Shown: in pieces, positions 24,574 to 33,805 of the stretch
How the letters are laid out: each line of letters begins with the position of its first letter
Numbering within the stretch: position 1 is the first letter of the stretch
From: Brevundimonas bullata
GTDB taxonomy: Bacteria; Pseudomonadota; Alphaproteobacteria; Caulobacterales; Caulobacteraceae
Direction: 5' to 3'
Assembly: GCF_014207965.1 (NCBI RefSeq)
Contig: NZ_JACHLM010000002.1
Span: 124,001-188,000, forward strand
Length of the DNA stretch: 64,000 nt
The notes under the pieces: model-generated
Databases searched by the model: none
Told to the model about the DNA's origin: nothing
The model's input: only the letters and a program-made list of their open reading frames with translations
Position numbers and translations under genes: made by a program

Positions 24574-25922
24574 TGCTTGATTTCGATCAGGGCGTCGGCC
24601 CGCAGGTCGCGCAGATAGCGGCGGCCCAGCATGGCGTAGTTCTGATTCTGCAAACGCGCTTCGACCTGTTGCGCTGAGGGCGCCTCGGGTCCGCCGAGGC
24701 GGCGACCGCAGACGGCCAGGATGTGCACGCCCAGCGGGGTGCGAACGACGCTGCTGACCGTGCCGACGTCAGCCGAACGGGCCACTTGCTGGAACTGCGG
24801 CAGCAGGTTGGCCACATCGCTTTCGCCCAGATCGGCGCCCTGCATGCCTTGCTCGGCGCGGGCGCGTTGCAGGATGTTGTCGCAGGTCGTGCCGTTGCGC
24901 AGGGCTTCGAGGCGCTGGGTCGCGGCGGCGACGTCTGCTTCGCTGGCCGTTTCCGGCAGCTCGATCATGACCTGCTTCATCTGAACCAGGCTGGTGGCCG
25001 CGCCGGAGCGCTTGTCGCGCATGTAAAGGATATAGACCCCGCCCTCGACCGGGATCGGGTTGGACAACTGGCCGACGGCCAAGGCTTCCATAGCCTGCTC
25101 CAGTGCGGGCTGGACCGTCCCCTGCACCACCCAGCCGGCGTCGCCGCCGCGCGCTGCCGAAGGCGCGGCCGAGAACTGGCGGGCGACGGCCATGAAGGGC
25201 GCGCCCTGAACCATCTGCTGCACCAGTTGGCGGGCGCCGTTCATGGCTTCCTGCATGCCGCCGACGCGGCTGGCCTCAAGGTAGATTTCACCGACCAGAT
25301 ACTGGGGCTTGGTGGCCGATTCCGTCAGCTGGCGCATGGCCTGTTCGACCTGGGTGCGGCTGACCTTGGCGCGATCGCGGAAGCGTCCGCCAACCAGTTC
25401 ACGCCAGCCGATTTCGGTCCGAATCTGTTCCCGGAACGGCTGAGGACGGATGCCGCCCTGTTCCAGGAAGGCCATGTAGTTCGCGGCGGTCGTACCGGCT
25501 TCACGGGCCATGCCGGCGATCTCTTCGTCGACTTCCTGATCGCTGATTCTGAGCGTTTCGAACTTGGCGATCTCGGCGTCTTGCAGGTGCTTTTCGATGA
25601 GATCGTTCAGCGCCTGCTGCTGGATGCCGGCGATGTTTTCTTCGGTGGGCTGGACCTGGGCCATGGCCATGATGACCAGCATCCGCTGACGCAGGTCATA
25701 GCCGGTGATGATCCGATCGTTGACCGTGGCGATAATGCCGTCAGCCAGTCGAAACTGCGGGGTGGCGGCTGCGCGCTGCGGCGCCTCTTCGGCGGCGGGG
25801 TTCAGTGTCCCGGCAGCCGGAGCCGGTTGAGCGGGCGCCGTCTGGGCCACGGACTGACCGACAGCCGTGCCGGCCATGAGGGCGGCCATGGCCACGCCCG
25901 TCGTATAACGCATCAAACGCAT
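24570..25922 (-). CDS. surA: Periplasmic chaperone/peptidyl-prolyl isomerase SurA
   Basis: SurA escorts outer-membrane proteins, including LptD, to the BAM complex. With the start at 25922 (MRLMRYTTGVAMAALMAG) it is a 450-residue secreted protein with a signal peptide, an Ala/Pro/Gln-rich linker, the SurA N-domain (IIATVNDRIITGYDL...) and one clear parvulin domain (QYLVGEIYLEA ... GGDAGWV ... VYILYMRDKR). The second parvulin region is degraded. The open frame continues upstream to 26015, but those residues do not look like a signal peptide. Confidence 0.93.
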   Translation of the reverse strand: MRLMRYTTGVAMAALMAGTAVGQSVAQTAPAQPAPAAGTLNPAAEEAPQRAAATPQFRLADGIIATVNDRIITGYDLRQRMLVIMAMAQVQPTEENIAGIQQQALNDLIEKHLQDAEIAKFETLRISDQEVDEEIAGMAREAGTTAANYMAFLEQGGIRPQPFREQIRTEIGWRELVGGRFRDRAKVSRTQVEQAMRQLTESATKPQYLVGEIYLEASRVGGMQEAMNGARQLVQQMVQGAPFMAVARQFSAAPSAARGGDAGWVVQGTVQPALEQAMEALAVGQLSNPIPVEGGVYILYMRDKRSGAATSLVQMKQVMIELPETASEADVAAATQRLEALRNGTTCDNILQRARAEQGMQGADLGESDVANLLPQFQQVARSADVGTVSSVVRTPLGVHILAVCGRRLGGPEAPSAQQVEARLQNQNYAMLGRRYLRDLRADALIEIKQ

Positions 25923-26017
25923 CGTCAGTCCTGATTCCCTAAAGCCGTCTCGTCCCGGTCCAGCAGCGTCATCGACGATCCTGAGCCATGGAGGGCGCAC
26001 GCCCCTGCACGCCATGC

Positions 26018-28474
26018 TTAGCGCATATCATTACGATCATAGCCTGAACCTCCAAACGTGGCGAGGTTAAGACGAATATAGACCCCTTCTGAGGGTCCGG
26101 TAGGGCGGACGCGCGTGTTGTCGCGACGCCATCCCAACTCGATTCGGAAGCAATCGTCGTCGAACAGCAGGCCGACTTCCGAGCGCGTGATGATGTCGCG
26201 CTCCAGATCGGCGATGCCGCTCACCGCCACGCCCCAGTTGCCATAGACGAACTGGTGACCGGACAGCTGGACGAATTCATAGTTGCGGTTCATCGGGCCG
26301 GGGAGAGGATTGGAGCGGTCGATGATGTAGCTCAGGCTGGCCAGGTTGCGGCGGCCCCAGCGTCCGTCGACCGTGGTCTCGCCGCGACGAACGTCGCCGT
26401 TGCCGTCAATGGTGGCGTGGGCCCAGCCGCGAATACGGTCGGAGGGCGAAAAGGTCGCCTGAACCACCCAGTCGGATGGGCGATCGGCCAGGCCGGAGGG
26501 GTCGTACAGTCGCGTGGGATCATCCGGGATCGGCGTCAGGAACTCACGCTGGTCCTCGGCGCGCATGCTGCGGCCGATGAACAGGCTGGCCGAACGCTTG
26601 TCATCCCAACGGAAGGTAGCGCGCGCGCCCGCGGTAAACCGCAGTCCGCCTTCCATCAGATCGTAGCCAGGGAAGCGGTCCATGCGGAACAGGGAGCTGT
26701 GATCCAGCTCCATCGTCTGGCTGTCTTCGTTGGGAATGCGTGGGTCCAGATCGGCGTCGGTCGAGGCCGACAACTGGGCCATCGGCTCCAGGATCAGGTC
26801 GGAACTGGCGCTGAGGCGGCGGTAGAGCGGATAGCTGACATCCACCCCGGCGCTGGCGCGGCCGCGGGTAAAGACATTCGAATCAACGCCCATCATCGGC
26901 GGCAGATCGTCAACCGAATAGACGTCGAGGCGGGCGTCGACGAAGGGCTCCCAACGCAGGCCTAGCGGAGAAATGATGGTGCGGCGCCAGTCGACCTGGC
27001 CCGTGAGGCGACGGCTGTCGACGCCCGGGAGGCCTTCAGTCGGCCCGGACGGGATCAGGTCAGGAGACAGGGTCGGGAAGCCGACATAGGCGTCCCGCGT
27101 CAGCGCCACAGCGGAGCCGCGCAGACGCAGGCGTCCGCCGAACACGGGGCCTTCCGGTTCCCAGCGCGCGTCGATCAGGGGCGCCACCAAGGGCAGGGTC
27201 TTGTCGTCTTCAAAGATGTTCAGAGCCGGGGTCACCGGATTGAACTGGGCCACTCTCAGGCTCTGGATCGAGAAGGCGGCGACTGAAAGGTAGGACCTCT
27301 CTGTCTGACGCTCGGCGTAGATCTGGCTGATCAGGCGACGGCTATCGCCGTAGTAGAGGCCGTTGTCCTGATAGGCGTCACGCACATTGTAGCGGTCGAA
27401 CAGGGTCTTGTCCGAGGTGCGTTCCGCCGTGAAGCCCCAGCGCCAGGGGCCTTCAAGGTCGAACTTGCCGTGCGCCAGCAGATAGCTGCGGCTGGTGCGG
27501 TCGCCAAATCGGACATTGCTCTCTGCGTCGCCATCGCCGTCCTGGTCGAAGTCGCCGAAATTGCGCTCATAGGTGTAGCCGCCGCGCACGACGAGCGAGC
27601 CGCTGTCGAACCGCCGCCGCCATTGCAGGTTCACGAAGGGCGCGACCCTGGTGTTGATCTGCGGACTGATCAACCAGTCTTCCGAAGGGGAGACGACGCG
27701 AAGATAGGGGACCTCAACCGAGACCCCGCGCCCCTCGTCATAGTCGAGGAAGGGGGTAAGGACGCCGGACGCCCGGTCGACGCTGGCGTCGGGGTGGGCG
27801 AAGGCGGGCAGGTAGAAGACAGGCACGCCACCGACGCGGAAGACAACGTTGCGATACAGGATGGCGCGCAGGTCCTGGTCCTGAACCGCCTTGTCGGCCT
27901 GAATGGAAATGCTGGGTTGCTTGGGGCCGTTCACGTCGCAGATCGGGCAGGGCGTGAAGATGACGCGGTTCAGCTCGCTGACGTTTTCCGAGCGGCGCAC
28001 GGCAGTGGCGGCCATCAGGCTGGCGCCGTTGGCGAGGCGCAGGGCCAGATCTGTGGCGACGCCTGCCTTGAAGTCGGCATCGAGCTCGATTCGGCTGGCA
28101 TGGGCGACCGTGCCGTCAGGGGCGACCAGTTCGGCATGGCCGACGGCGGTGGCGACGCCGCTTTTCAGGTCGTAGGTCACCTCTTCGGCGCGAATGCTGT
28201 GGTCGCGAGTCCGGGCGAAGACGCGATCTTCCGCCGTGCCGCTGGCCGTCACCACGTCGCCCTGGCGCTGGGCCGCATCGGCGTTGACGTAAAGGCTGCC
28301 GGGCGTCAGGCCGTCTGAGGCGGGGGGCGTGGCGGTTTGCGCCGGCGCGGGCGCGACCTGCGCCAACGCGGGCAAAGCCGGCATGCAGGCGATCATGGCC
28401 GCTCCGGCCAGGAGCCGGACGCGCAGGGCTCCCTCTCGGGGAATGCGGCGATCACTCATGCGGAATCCACTCAT
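26018..28474 (-). CDS. lptD: LPS assembly protein LptD
   Basis: LptD is the outer-membrane barrel that inserts lipopolysaccharide. The 818-residue protein has a signal peptide (about residues 18-39, ending PALAQ), an OstA/LptA-like beta-jellyroll domain (about 55-190) and a long C-terminal barrel. Cysteines in FTPCPICDVNG and in DDDCFRIELGW probably form the structural disulfides known from E. coli LptD. An ATG five codons in (28459) is an alternative start. It lies between lptG and surA in one minus-strand series, which links LPS transport with its chaperone. Confidence 0.95.
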   Translation of the reverse strand: MSGFRMSDRRIPREGALRVRLLAGAAMIACMPALPALAQVAPAPAQTATPPASDGLTPGSLYVNADAAQRQGDVVTASGTAEDRVFARTRDHSIRAEEVTYDLKSGVATAVGHAELVAPDGTVAHASRIELDADFKAGVATDLALRLANGASLMAATAVRRSENVSELNRVIFTPCPICDVNGPKQPSISIQADKAVQDQDLRAILYRNVVFRVGGVPVFYLPAFAHPDASVDRASGVLTPFLDYDEGRGVSVEVPYLRVVSPSEDWLISPQINTRVAPFVNLQWRRRFDSGSLVVRGGYTYERNFGDFDQDGDGDAESNVRFGDRTSRSYLLAHGKFDLEGPWRWGFTAERTSDKTLFDRYNVRDAYQDNGLYYGDSRRLISQIYAERQTERSYLSVAAFSIQSLRVAQFNPVTPALNIFEDDKTLPLVAPLIDARWEPEGPVFGGRLRLRGSAVALTRDAYVGFPTLSPDLIPSGPTEGLPGVDSRRLTGQVDWRRTIISPLGLRWEPFVDARLDVYSVDDLPPMMGVDSNVFTRGRASAGVDVSYPLYRRLSASSDLILEPMAQLSASTDADLDPRIPNEDSQTMELDHSSLFRMDRFPGYDLMEGGLRFTAGARATFRWDDKRSASLFIGRSMRAEDQREFLTPIPDDPTRLYDPSGLADRPSDWVVQATFSPSDRIRGWAHATIDGNGDVRRGETTVDGRWGRRNLASLSYIIDRSNPLPGPMNRNYEFVQLSGHQFVYGNWGVAVSGIADLERDIITRSEVGLLFDDDCFRIELGWRRDNTRVRPTGPSEGVYIRLNLATFGGSGYDRNDMR

Positions 28475-28499
28475 TGCCGGGCGACCGGAAACCGTCCGA

Positions 28500-29603
28500 T
28501 TAGCCGTCTTCGGTATAGAACAGCAAGGTAAAGGCGGCGAGCGCCGTTAGCACAGGCGGCAACCAGGCCGCCAGGAAGGGCGGCACGACCTCGGCCGAGC
28601 CCATGGCCGACGAGAACTGGTTCACGAAGAAGAAGGCGAAGCCCAGCACCACGGCCGCCACCGCCATCCGCGCCAGATCACCGAGACGCATGAGGCGCAG
28701 CGAAAAGGCGGCGGCCAAAATCGACATGGCGGCGAACATCAGCGGCGTGGCCAGCAGCTGCTGCAGGCGCAGACGATAGGCGGTCGAGGCGAAACCGGCG
28801 TCCTCAATGCGCTGGATCTGATTCGGCAGCGACCAGAAGGGCGTCGACTGCGGTCGGGCGAAACGCTGGAAGGCTTCTTCGTCGGCCAGGTTCGAGGGCA
28901 GATCGAGCGTGGCGTAGCGCACCGCCCGCTGGCCCGTCTGGGCGCCTGTGGCGTCTGTCAGGCGCCAGCGTCCTGCGGTCAGGGAGGCGGTGGCCGCGTC
29001 GATCCGTTCGGTGAAGGTCCGCCGCCCTTCCGGCGTGGTCGTATAGATGAAGAAGCTGGCGTCCAGCAGGCGCCCGCTGGCCGGGTCCTGGCGTTCGCCG
29101 CGAATAATCATCTGCCGGGAGGCGTCGCCCTCGCGCAGCCAGACAGCGTCCTGGGCGCCGGCGCCGGGGGTCGAGCCGGAAATCCGACCGCGTTCCAGCT
29201 GCCACAGCCCGTCGCCAGCGGCGGCCATGGGGCCGAAGACGGTGACGGTCAACACGCCCAGCACCAGGGCGGCTGCAGCTGCGGGCAGGACGAAGCGCCA
29301 AGCCGACACGCCCGCCGCGCGCATGGCGATGAGCTCGCTGCGCCGGTTCAGCCCGACAAAGGCCGCCAGGGTTCCGAACAGGAAGACGAAGGGCAGTAAC
29401 TGGACGATGACGCTGGGTGATTTCAGGAGCACCAGGCCGAAGATACGCGCGCTGGACAACTCGCCGGACGAGTTCAGCCCCCGCGACACCTCGACAAAGT
29501 CGATCAGCATCACCAGGGCCGAGATGACAGCCAGAGCCACGGCCAGGGCGCGGGCCTGCTGGACCAGAACATAGCGTTGAATGCGGCCGAGACGGAGCCT
29601 CAT
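28500..29603 (-). CDS. lptG: LPS export ABC transporter permease LptG
   Basis: One of the two permeases of the LptB2FG complex that extracts LPS from the inner membrane. The 367-residue protein has the family pattern of three membrane spans, a periplasmic beta-jellyroll and three more spans. The N-terminal RIQRYVLVQQ and the RRSELIAMRAAGVSAWRF coupling-helix motif are characteristic. Its start overlaps the lptF stop (ATGA), indicating coupling. Confidence 0.95.
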   Translation of the reverse strand: MRLRLGRIQRYVLVQQARALAVALAVISALVMLIDFVEVSRGLNSSGELSSARIFGLVLLKSPSVIVQLLPFVFLFGTLAAFVGLNRRSELIAMRAAGVSAWRFVLPAAAAALVLGVLTVTVFGPMAAAGDGLWQLERGRISGSTPGAGAQDAVWLREGDASRQMIIRGERQDPASGRLLDASFFIYTTTPEGRRTFTERIDAATASLTAGRWRLTDATGAQTGQRAVRYATLDLPSNLADEEAFQRFARPQSTPFWSLPNQIQRIEDAGFASTAYRLRLQQLLATPLMFAAMSILAAAFSLRLMRLGDLARMAVAAVVLGFAFFFVNQFSSAMGSAEVVPPFLAAWLPPVLTALAAFTLLFYTEDG

Positions 29604-30733
29604 GCGAACCTCGCCTTGAAACGCTCATAGGGCGCCCAGACGCGCCGTCGATGCGGCTTGAGGGCGCGGAACAGCAGGCGCAAGGCCACGAAGCTGACGC
29701 CGAGCGGCAACAGATACTGAAGCAGGTTCATGGCGCCGTTCCAGGCGCTGGCGGCGACCAGGCCGTAGCCGATCACGCGCACGACCAGAAACACGCCCGC
29801 CGCCTTGGCGATGCGGCCGCTGTAGCCGGTGCGGCTGAAGGAGCCGCCGAGGATGGCCGTCAGGGCCAGGGTCATGGCCGCCAGCGCATAGAGGGGCGAG
29901 GCCAGCCGCGAATGGGCCTCGGCCAGGAGTTCGCCGCGCGTCCCGGCGCTTTCCAACAGGGCGGGCGTGGGGTTGAACAGTTCAGTCAGCCACAGGTCCG
30001 ACGGCTTGAAGCGGATGCGTTCGGTCGTCTTGGTATAGGGGGACAGGTCGAACACCTGCTGGTCGAACGACAGCTGGTTCAGCACGTCGCGTGACGAATA
30101 GCGCTGCATCGAGCCGTTCTGCATGGTCAGGACCGGCACGCCATCGATACGGCCGAACCGGGCGGTGTCAGCGTCCCAGGTCGTCACCGTCTTGCCGTTG
30201 TCCAGATAGACGAAAAGGTTCTTCAGCAGGCCGTTCTGCTCGATCTGCTGGACATAGACGGTCAGGCCGCCCGGGCCTTGAACGAAGCGGCCTTCCTCGA
30301 CCAGCAGGGCGGCGAGGTCGGTGCGGATGGCGAAGGCCTGACGGCGCGCCTCGCGTTGCGCCCAGGGCTGAACGAAGACGTTGGTGATCAGGGCGACCAC
30401 GGCGACGATGACGGCGATCTGGATCGCAGGTCGGATCAGCGACCAGCGGCTGACGCCCGCAGCATAGGCAGCGGTCAGTTCCTGTTCGCGCTGCAGCCGC
30501 GTCAGGGCGATCAATGCCCCGACGAACAGGCCGATGGGCAGGATGACGGCGACCAGTTGCGGCAGGGCCAGCAGCGTCAGCTTGGCCATCACCCAGACGC
30601 TTTGCCCGCGCTCGACGATGACCTCGAGCTGATCGAGGCTCTGGCTCAGCAGGCCGATTCCGGCCAGGGCCGCGCACGCCGCCACGACGGGCAGGCCGAT
30701 CTGGCGGAAAAGATAGCCCTGAATCAGCGTCAT
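29600..30733 (-). CDS. lptF: LPS export ABC transporter permease LptF
   Basis: Partner permease of LptG. With the start at 30733 (MTLIQGYLFRQIGLPVV) the protein has 377 residues, six membrane spans and a periplasmic domain. The coupling-helix segment LQREQELTAAYAAGVSRWSL is present. The frame stays open to 31549, but that part is an antisense shadow of pepA and is rejected. It is the first gene of the lptF-lptG-lptD-surA-pdxA-rsmA series and is divergent from pepA. Confidence 0.95.
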   Translation of the reverse strand: MTLIQGYLFRQIGLPVVAACAALAGIGLLSQSLDQLEVIVERGQSVWVMAKLTLLALPQLVAVILPIGLFVGALIALTRLQREQELTAAYAAGVSRWSLIRPAIQIAVIVAVVALITNVFVQPWAQREARRQAFAIRTDLAALLVEEGRFVQGPGGLTVYVQQIEQNGLLKNLFVYLDNGKTVTTWDADTARFGRIDGVPVLTMQNGSMQRYSSRDVLNQLSFDQQVFDLSPYTKTTERIRFKPSDLWLTELFNPTPALLESAGTRGELLAEAHSRLASPLYALAAMTLALTAILGGSFSRTGYSGRIAKAAGVFLVVRVIGYGLVAASAWNGAMNLLQYLLPLGVSFVALRLLFRALKPHRRRVWAPYERFKARFA

Positions 30734-30889
30734 GGTCTGGAAAGAAAGGGTTTCGGGGGCGAGCGAGTTGCAGCCGCGAGCGATGCGGGCCATGTAATAC
30801 ACATCCGAGCGCAACGGCGAAACAGCCGGTGCGCCCATGTCTGATTCAAGCACGACCGGGGCATAGAACCTCGGCCTGGAGTAGGTTTC
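30734..30889. promoter_or_regulatory. Divergent promoter region between lptF and pepA
   Basis: These 156 bases separate the divergent lptF and pepA start codons and must serve both transcripts. I see no clear paired -35/-10 elements in either direction, so no single site is assigned. Confidence 0.45.
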
Positions 30890-32365
30890 ATGAAAATCGA
30901 GTTCGTCGCTTCCCCCAGCGCCGCTCAAATCCTTGCCGTCCTGGTCCATGACGGCCGGGCGCTGGCGGGCACGGGCTCGGCCCTGGACGCCGCCGCCTCG
31001 GGCGCTTTGACAAAGGCCATGGCCAATAGCCGCTTCACCGGCGCCGCCAACAGCCACCTGACGGTTGCGGCCCCGGCAGGCGTCGACGCCAATTCGGTGC
31101 TGCTGGTCGGCGCGGGCGCGGCGGACAAGTTCGACGATCTGGCGGTCGAGACCGCCGGCGCCGCCGCCTATCACGCCGCCAAGCTGTCGGGCGCGGAAGT
31201 CCTGACCATCGACGCCGCCCACCTGTCGGCTGAACAGGCTGCCCGCGTCGGTTTCGCCGTGCGCCTGGCCGCCTATCGTTTCGCCAAATACCTGACGAAG
31301 CAGAAGGCCGACAAGATTCCGTCGGTAACGACCGTCCGCGTCGTGACGTCTGACGTGGCTGCGGCTGAGGCCGCCTTTGGTCCGCTTTCGGCTGTGGCCG
31401 ACGCGGTTCTGTTCTCGCGCGATCTGGTCGCCGAGCCCGCCAACGTCCTTTACCCGGCCGAGTTTGCGCGCCGCGTGAAGGAACTGGAAGCCCTGGGCGC
31501 CAAGGTCGAGATCCTGGGCGAAGCCGAGATGGAAAAGCTGGGCATGCACACCCTGCTGGGCGTCGGCATGGGCTCAGAGCGTGAAAGCCAGCTGGCCGTC
31601 ATCCAGTGGAACGGCGGCAAGGAAGGCGAGGCCCCCATCGCCTTCGTCGGCAAGGGCGTCTGCTTCGACACCGGCGGCATTTCGCTGAAGCCGGCTGACG
31701 GCATGGAAGAGATGAAGTGGGACATGGGCGGCGCCGCCGCCGTGGCCGGTCTGATGCACGCCCTGGCGGGCCGCAAGGCCAAGGTCAACGTGGTCGGCGT
31801 CCTCGGCCTGGTCGAGAACATGCCTGACGGCAAGGCCCAGCGTCCGGGCGACGTGGTCACCTCGATGTCGGGCCAGACGGTCGAGATCCTCAACACCGAC
31901 GCCGAAGGCCGCCTCGTTCTGGCCGACGCGCTCTGGTACACGCAGGAGCGCTTCAAGCCGAAATTCATGATCGACCTGGCCACCCTGACGGGCGCCATCA
32001 TCATCTCGCTGGGTCTGGAATACGCCGGCGTCTTCTCGAACGACGACGACCTGGCCAACGGCATCCTGGCGGCTGGTCCCAAGGTCGGCGAGAACGTCTG
32101 GCGCCTGCCGATCCCGGCCGCCTACGAGCGTCACATCGACAGCCCGATCGCCGATGTGAAGAACACCGGAAACGGTCGCGCCGGGGGCTCGATCACCGCC
32201 GCCCTGTTCCTGCAACGCTTCACCAACGGCGTGCCGTGGGCGCACATCGACATCGCCTCGACCGCCTGGGTCAAGGACAGCAAGAACCCGACGGTGCCGG
32301 ACGGCGCCGTGGGCTATGGCGTGCGTCTGCTCGACCGCATGGTCGCCGACAAATACGAAGCCTGA
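30890..32365 (+). CDS. pepA: Leucyl aminopeptidase (M17)
   Basis: A 491-residue M17 aminopeptidase that removes N-terminal residues from peptides in the cytoplasm. The two-zinc catalytic C-domain has GKGVCFDTGGISLKPADGM, the KWDMGGAAAV stretch and the diagnostic NTDAEGRL signature. The N-terminal domain is shorter and more variable, as usual. It is followed by holC after 27 bases, a pair conserved in many Proteobacteria. Confidence 0.96.
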   Translation: MKIEFVASPSAAQILAVLVHDGRALAGTGSALDAAASGALTKAMANSRFTGAANSHLTVAAPAGVDANSVLLVGAGAADKFDDLAVETAGAAAYHAAKLSGAEVLTIDAAHLSAEQAARVGFAVRLAAYRFAKYLTKQKADKIPSVTTVRVVTSDVAAAEAAFGPLSAVADAVLFSRDLVAEPANVLYPAEFARRVKELEALGAKVEILGEAEMEKLGMHTLLGVGMGSERESQLAVIQWNGGKEGEAPIAFVGKGVCFDTGGISLKPADGMEEMKWDMGGAAAVAGLMHALAGRKAKVNVVGVLGLVENMPDGKAQRPGDVVTSMSGQTVEILNTDAEGRLVLADALWYTQERFKPKFMIDLATLTGAIIISLGLEYAGVFSNDDDLANGILAAGPKVGENVWRLPIPAAYERHIDSPIADVKNTGNGRAGGSITAALFLQRFTNGVPWAHIDIASTAWVKDSKNPTVPDGAVGYGVRLLDRMVADKYEA

Positions 32366-32392
32366 TCCAACGCATTCAGAGGGTAGGACCCG

Positions 32393-32854
32393 GTGTCTGA
32401 CGCAAAGCCGGAAATCTGGTTCTACCACCTGGAGCGATCGACGCTGGATCAGGTGCTGCCGGGCCTGCTGGAGAAAACTCTCCAGCGGGGCTGGCGCGCC
32501 CTGGTGCGTGGGGCGGCGTCCCACCGCCTCGATGATATCGATGAACACCTGTGGACCTATCGCGCCGACAGCTTCCTGCCGCACGGTCTGGCGTCGGGGG
32601 CTCACGCGGTTCGGCAACCGATCCTCCTGTCCGAATCGGGCGAGAACCTGAATGGTGCTCAGGCGCTGTTCATCGTGGATGAGTCAGAGCTGGGGGCCAC
32701 GGAAGGGTACGAGCGGTGCTTCATAATTTTCGACGGTCGCAACGAACAGGCGCTGCAACAGGCGCGCGAGCGCTGGCGCACGCTGAAGGCGTCCAACGCC
32801 AATTTGGCTTACTGGAAACAGACGGACGAAGGACGCTGGGAAAAGGCGGCCTGA
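32393..32854 (+). CDS. holC: DNA polymerase III chi subunit
   Basis: A 153-residue chi subunit of the clamp-loader complex, which links it to single-strand-binding protein. It starts at a GTG (32393). Family features are the IWFYHLERSTLDQVLPGLLEK start, the conserved W-x-Y in DEHLWTYRADSFLPHG and the ERCFIIFDG strand. The last 19 bases overlap the likely start of the first small lipoprotein gene. Confidence 0.9.
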   Translation: MSDAKPEIWFYHLERSTLDQVLPGLLEKTLQRGWRALVRGAASHRLDDIDEHLWTYRADSFLPHGLASGAHAVRQPILLSESGENLNGAQALFIVDESELGATEGYERCFIIFDGRNEQALQQARERWRTLKASNANLAYWKQTDEGRWEKAA

Positions 32855-33177
32855 TCGTCCTGGGGCTGCTGGCCATCGCCGGCTGCTCGTCCTCGTCGCC
32901 GTCCACGCGCCCCTCGGCGCCGGCCGTGGTGGAACAGGCGCGCCAGAGCCAACCGGTCGGCACGCGCATGCCGCAGAATGACGCTGACGTCTGCAAGGCG
33001 GGCGAGCTTCAGTGGCTGGTCGGGAAACCTAGAAGCGAGATCCCCGTTCCGGTGGATGTGGTGAACCGTCGCGTAGTGTGCAGCACCTGTCCTGTCACCG
33101 AAGATTATTCGCCTTACCGACTGAATATTTTCTATAATCAGCAGACCGGCATCGTCGAGCGTGTGAGCTGCGGCTAG
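32836..33177 (+). CDS. I78-like inhibitor lipoprotein, copy 1 (CxxC variant)
   Basis: The frame encodes a lipoprotein with lipobox AIAGC and a C-terminal domain that resembles I78-family peptidase inhibitors: LVGKPRSEIP, RRVVCSTCPVTEDY, YRLNIFY and a terminal SCG. The start is unclear. The only in-frame ATG (32716) would give a 45-residue leader inside holC. A CTG at 32836 gives MGKGGLIVLGLLAIAGC, an ideal lipoprotein signal; a CTG at 32851 overlaps the holC stop. From 32836 it has 113 residues with Cys17 (lipidation), Cys53, Cys82, Cys85 and Cys112. Homologous copies follow directly. Confidence 0.65.
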   Translation: MGKGGLIVLGLLAIAGCSSSSPSTRPSAPAVVEQARQSQPVGTRMPQNDADVCKAGELQWLVGKPRSEIPVPVDVVNRRVVCSTCPVTEDYSPYRLNIFYNQQTGIVERVSCG

Positions 33178-33196
33178 GCCGAAACGGAGAGACGCC

Positions 33197-33484
33197 ATGA
33201 AGACGATTCTGATGCTGACGGCATTTGCCGGCGCCGTGGCGCTCTCGGCCTGTGCGCCGAGCATGACCGCGCCTGGCGGCGAGCCTACGCCGGTCATGTG
33301 CAAGGCCGGCGACTATCAGGAATATGTCGGTCGCAATCGCTCGACGATCCCGGCGGCCCCGGCGGGCCGGATCTTCCGCGTCCTGTGCAGCAGCTGCGCC
33401 GCGACGATGGACTATCGCGATAACCGCGTGACCTTCACCTACGACGACAAGACCAATGTCGTGACGCGCGTTTCGTGCGGATAA
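33197..33484 (+). CDS. I78-like inhibitor lipoprotein, copy 2 (CxxC variant)
   Basis: A 95-residue lipoprotein: signal peptide MKTILMLTAFAGAVALSAC with Cys19 as the lipidation site, Cys35 in VMCKAGDYQEYVG, Cys64 and Cys67 in RVLCSSCAATMDY, and Cys94 in the terminal VSCG. The G-x(n)-R-V-x-x...T-x-D-Y-R-x-x-R layout is that of I78 inhibitors (AFUEI-like), but the loop that is normally Pro/Gly-containing is CSSC here. A good GGAGAG ribosome-binding site precedes the ATG. Function is inferred only from family similarity. Confidence 0.8.
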   Translation: MKTILMLTAFAGAVALSACAPSMTAPGGEPTPVMCKAGDYQEYVGRNRSTIPAAPAGRIFRVLCSSCAATMDYRDNRVTFTYDDKTNVVTRVSCG

Positions 33485-33753
33485 GGTTCTTCCCGATCCT
33501 GGGGGCGGCGTTCGTCACCCTTGGGGCTTGCGCTCCAAAGACAGTCGAGCCGGGTGATCTGGCCCAGCGTTGCGATCCAACGGCAGGCCAGTCGCTGATC
33601 GGCAGTCATGTGGGGGCGGTGGATTTCGCTTCCAACGCCAATGTTCGGATCATTTGCACGACCTGCCCGGCGACGACGGACTATCGGGCCGAGCGAACCA
33701 ACATCCGCTTCAGCGAGAAGACCGGGATCATCGAAAAGGTCGATTGCGGCTAA
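33475..33753 (+). CDS. I78-like inhibitor lipoprotein, copy 3 (CxxC variant)
   Basis: A 92-residue third copy. It begins at a GTG (33475) inside the last codons of copy 2, a 10-base overlap. The signal peptide has lipobox TLGAC (Cys19), then Cys33 in QRCDPTAGQSLIG, Cys61 and Cys64 in RIICTTCPATTDY, and Cys91 in the terminal VDCG. The four non-lipid cysteines match those of copies 1 and 2, so the three are a tandem family. Only the terminal two-thirds align well. Confidence 0.78.
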   Translation: MRIRFFPILGAAFVTLGACAPKTVEPGDLAQRCDPTAGQSLIGSHVGAVDFASNANVRIICTTCPATTDYRAERTNIRFSEKTGIIEKVDCG

Positions 33754-33805
33754 GCTGTCTGCGACGGTCCGACGACGCGGGTTCAGGGAGCGGGGCTGAA
33801 CGGAT

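Noticed and set aside
30734-31549. N-terminal extension of lptF to 649 residues
   Set aside because: The extension is antisense to pepA, lacks a family-like sequence and would place the membrane-protein start far from its first span. The ATG at 30733 gives a normal LptF.
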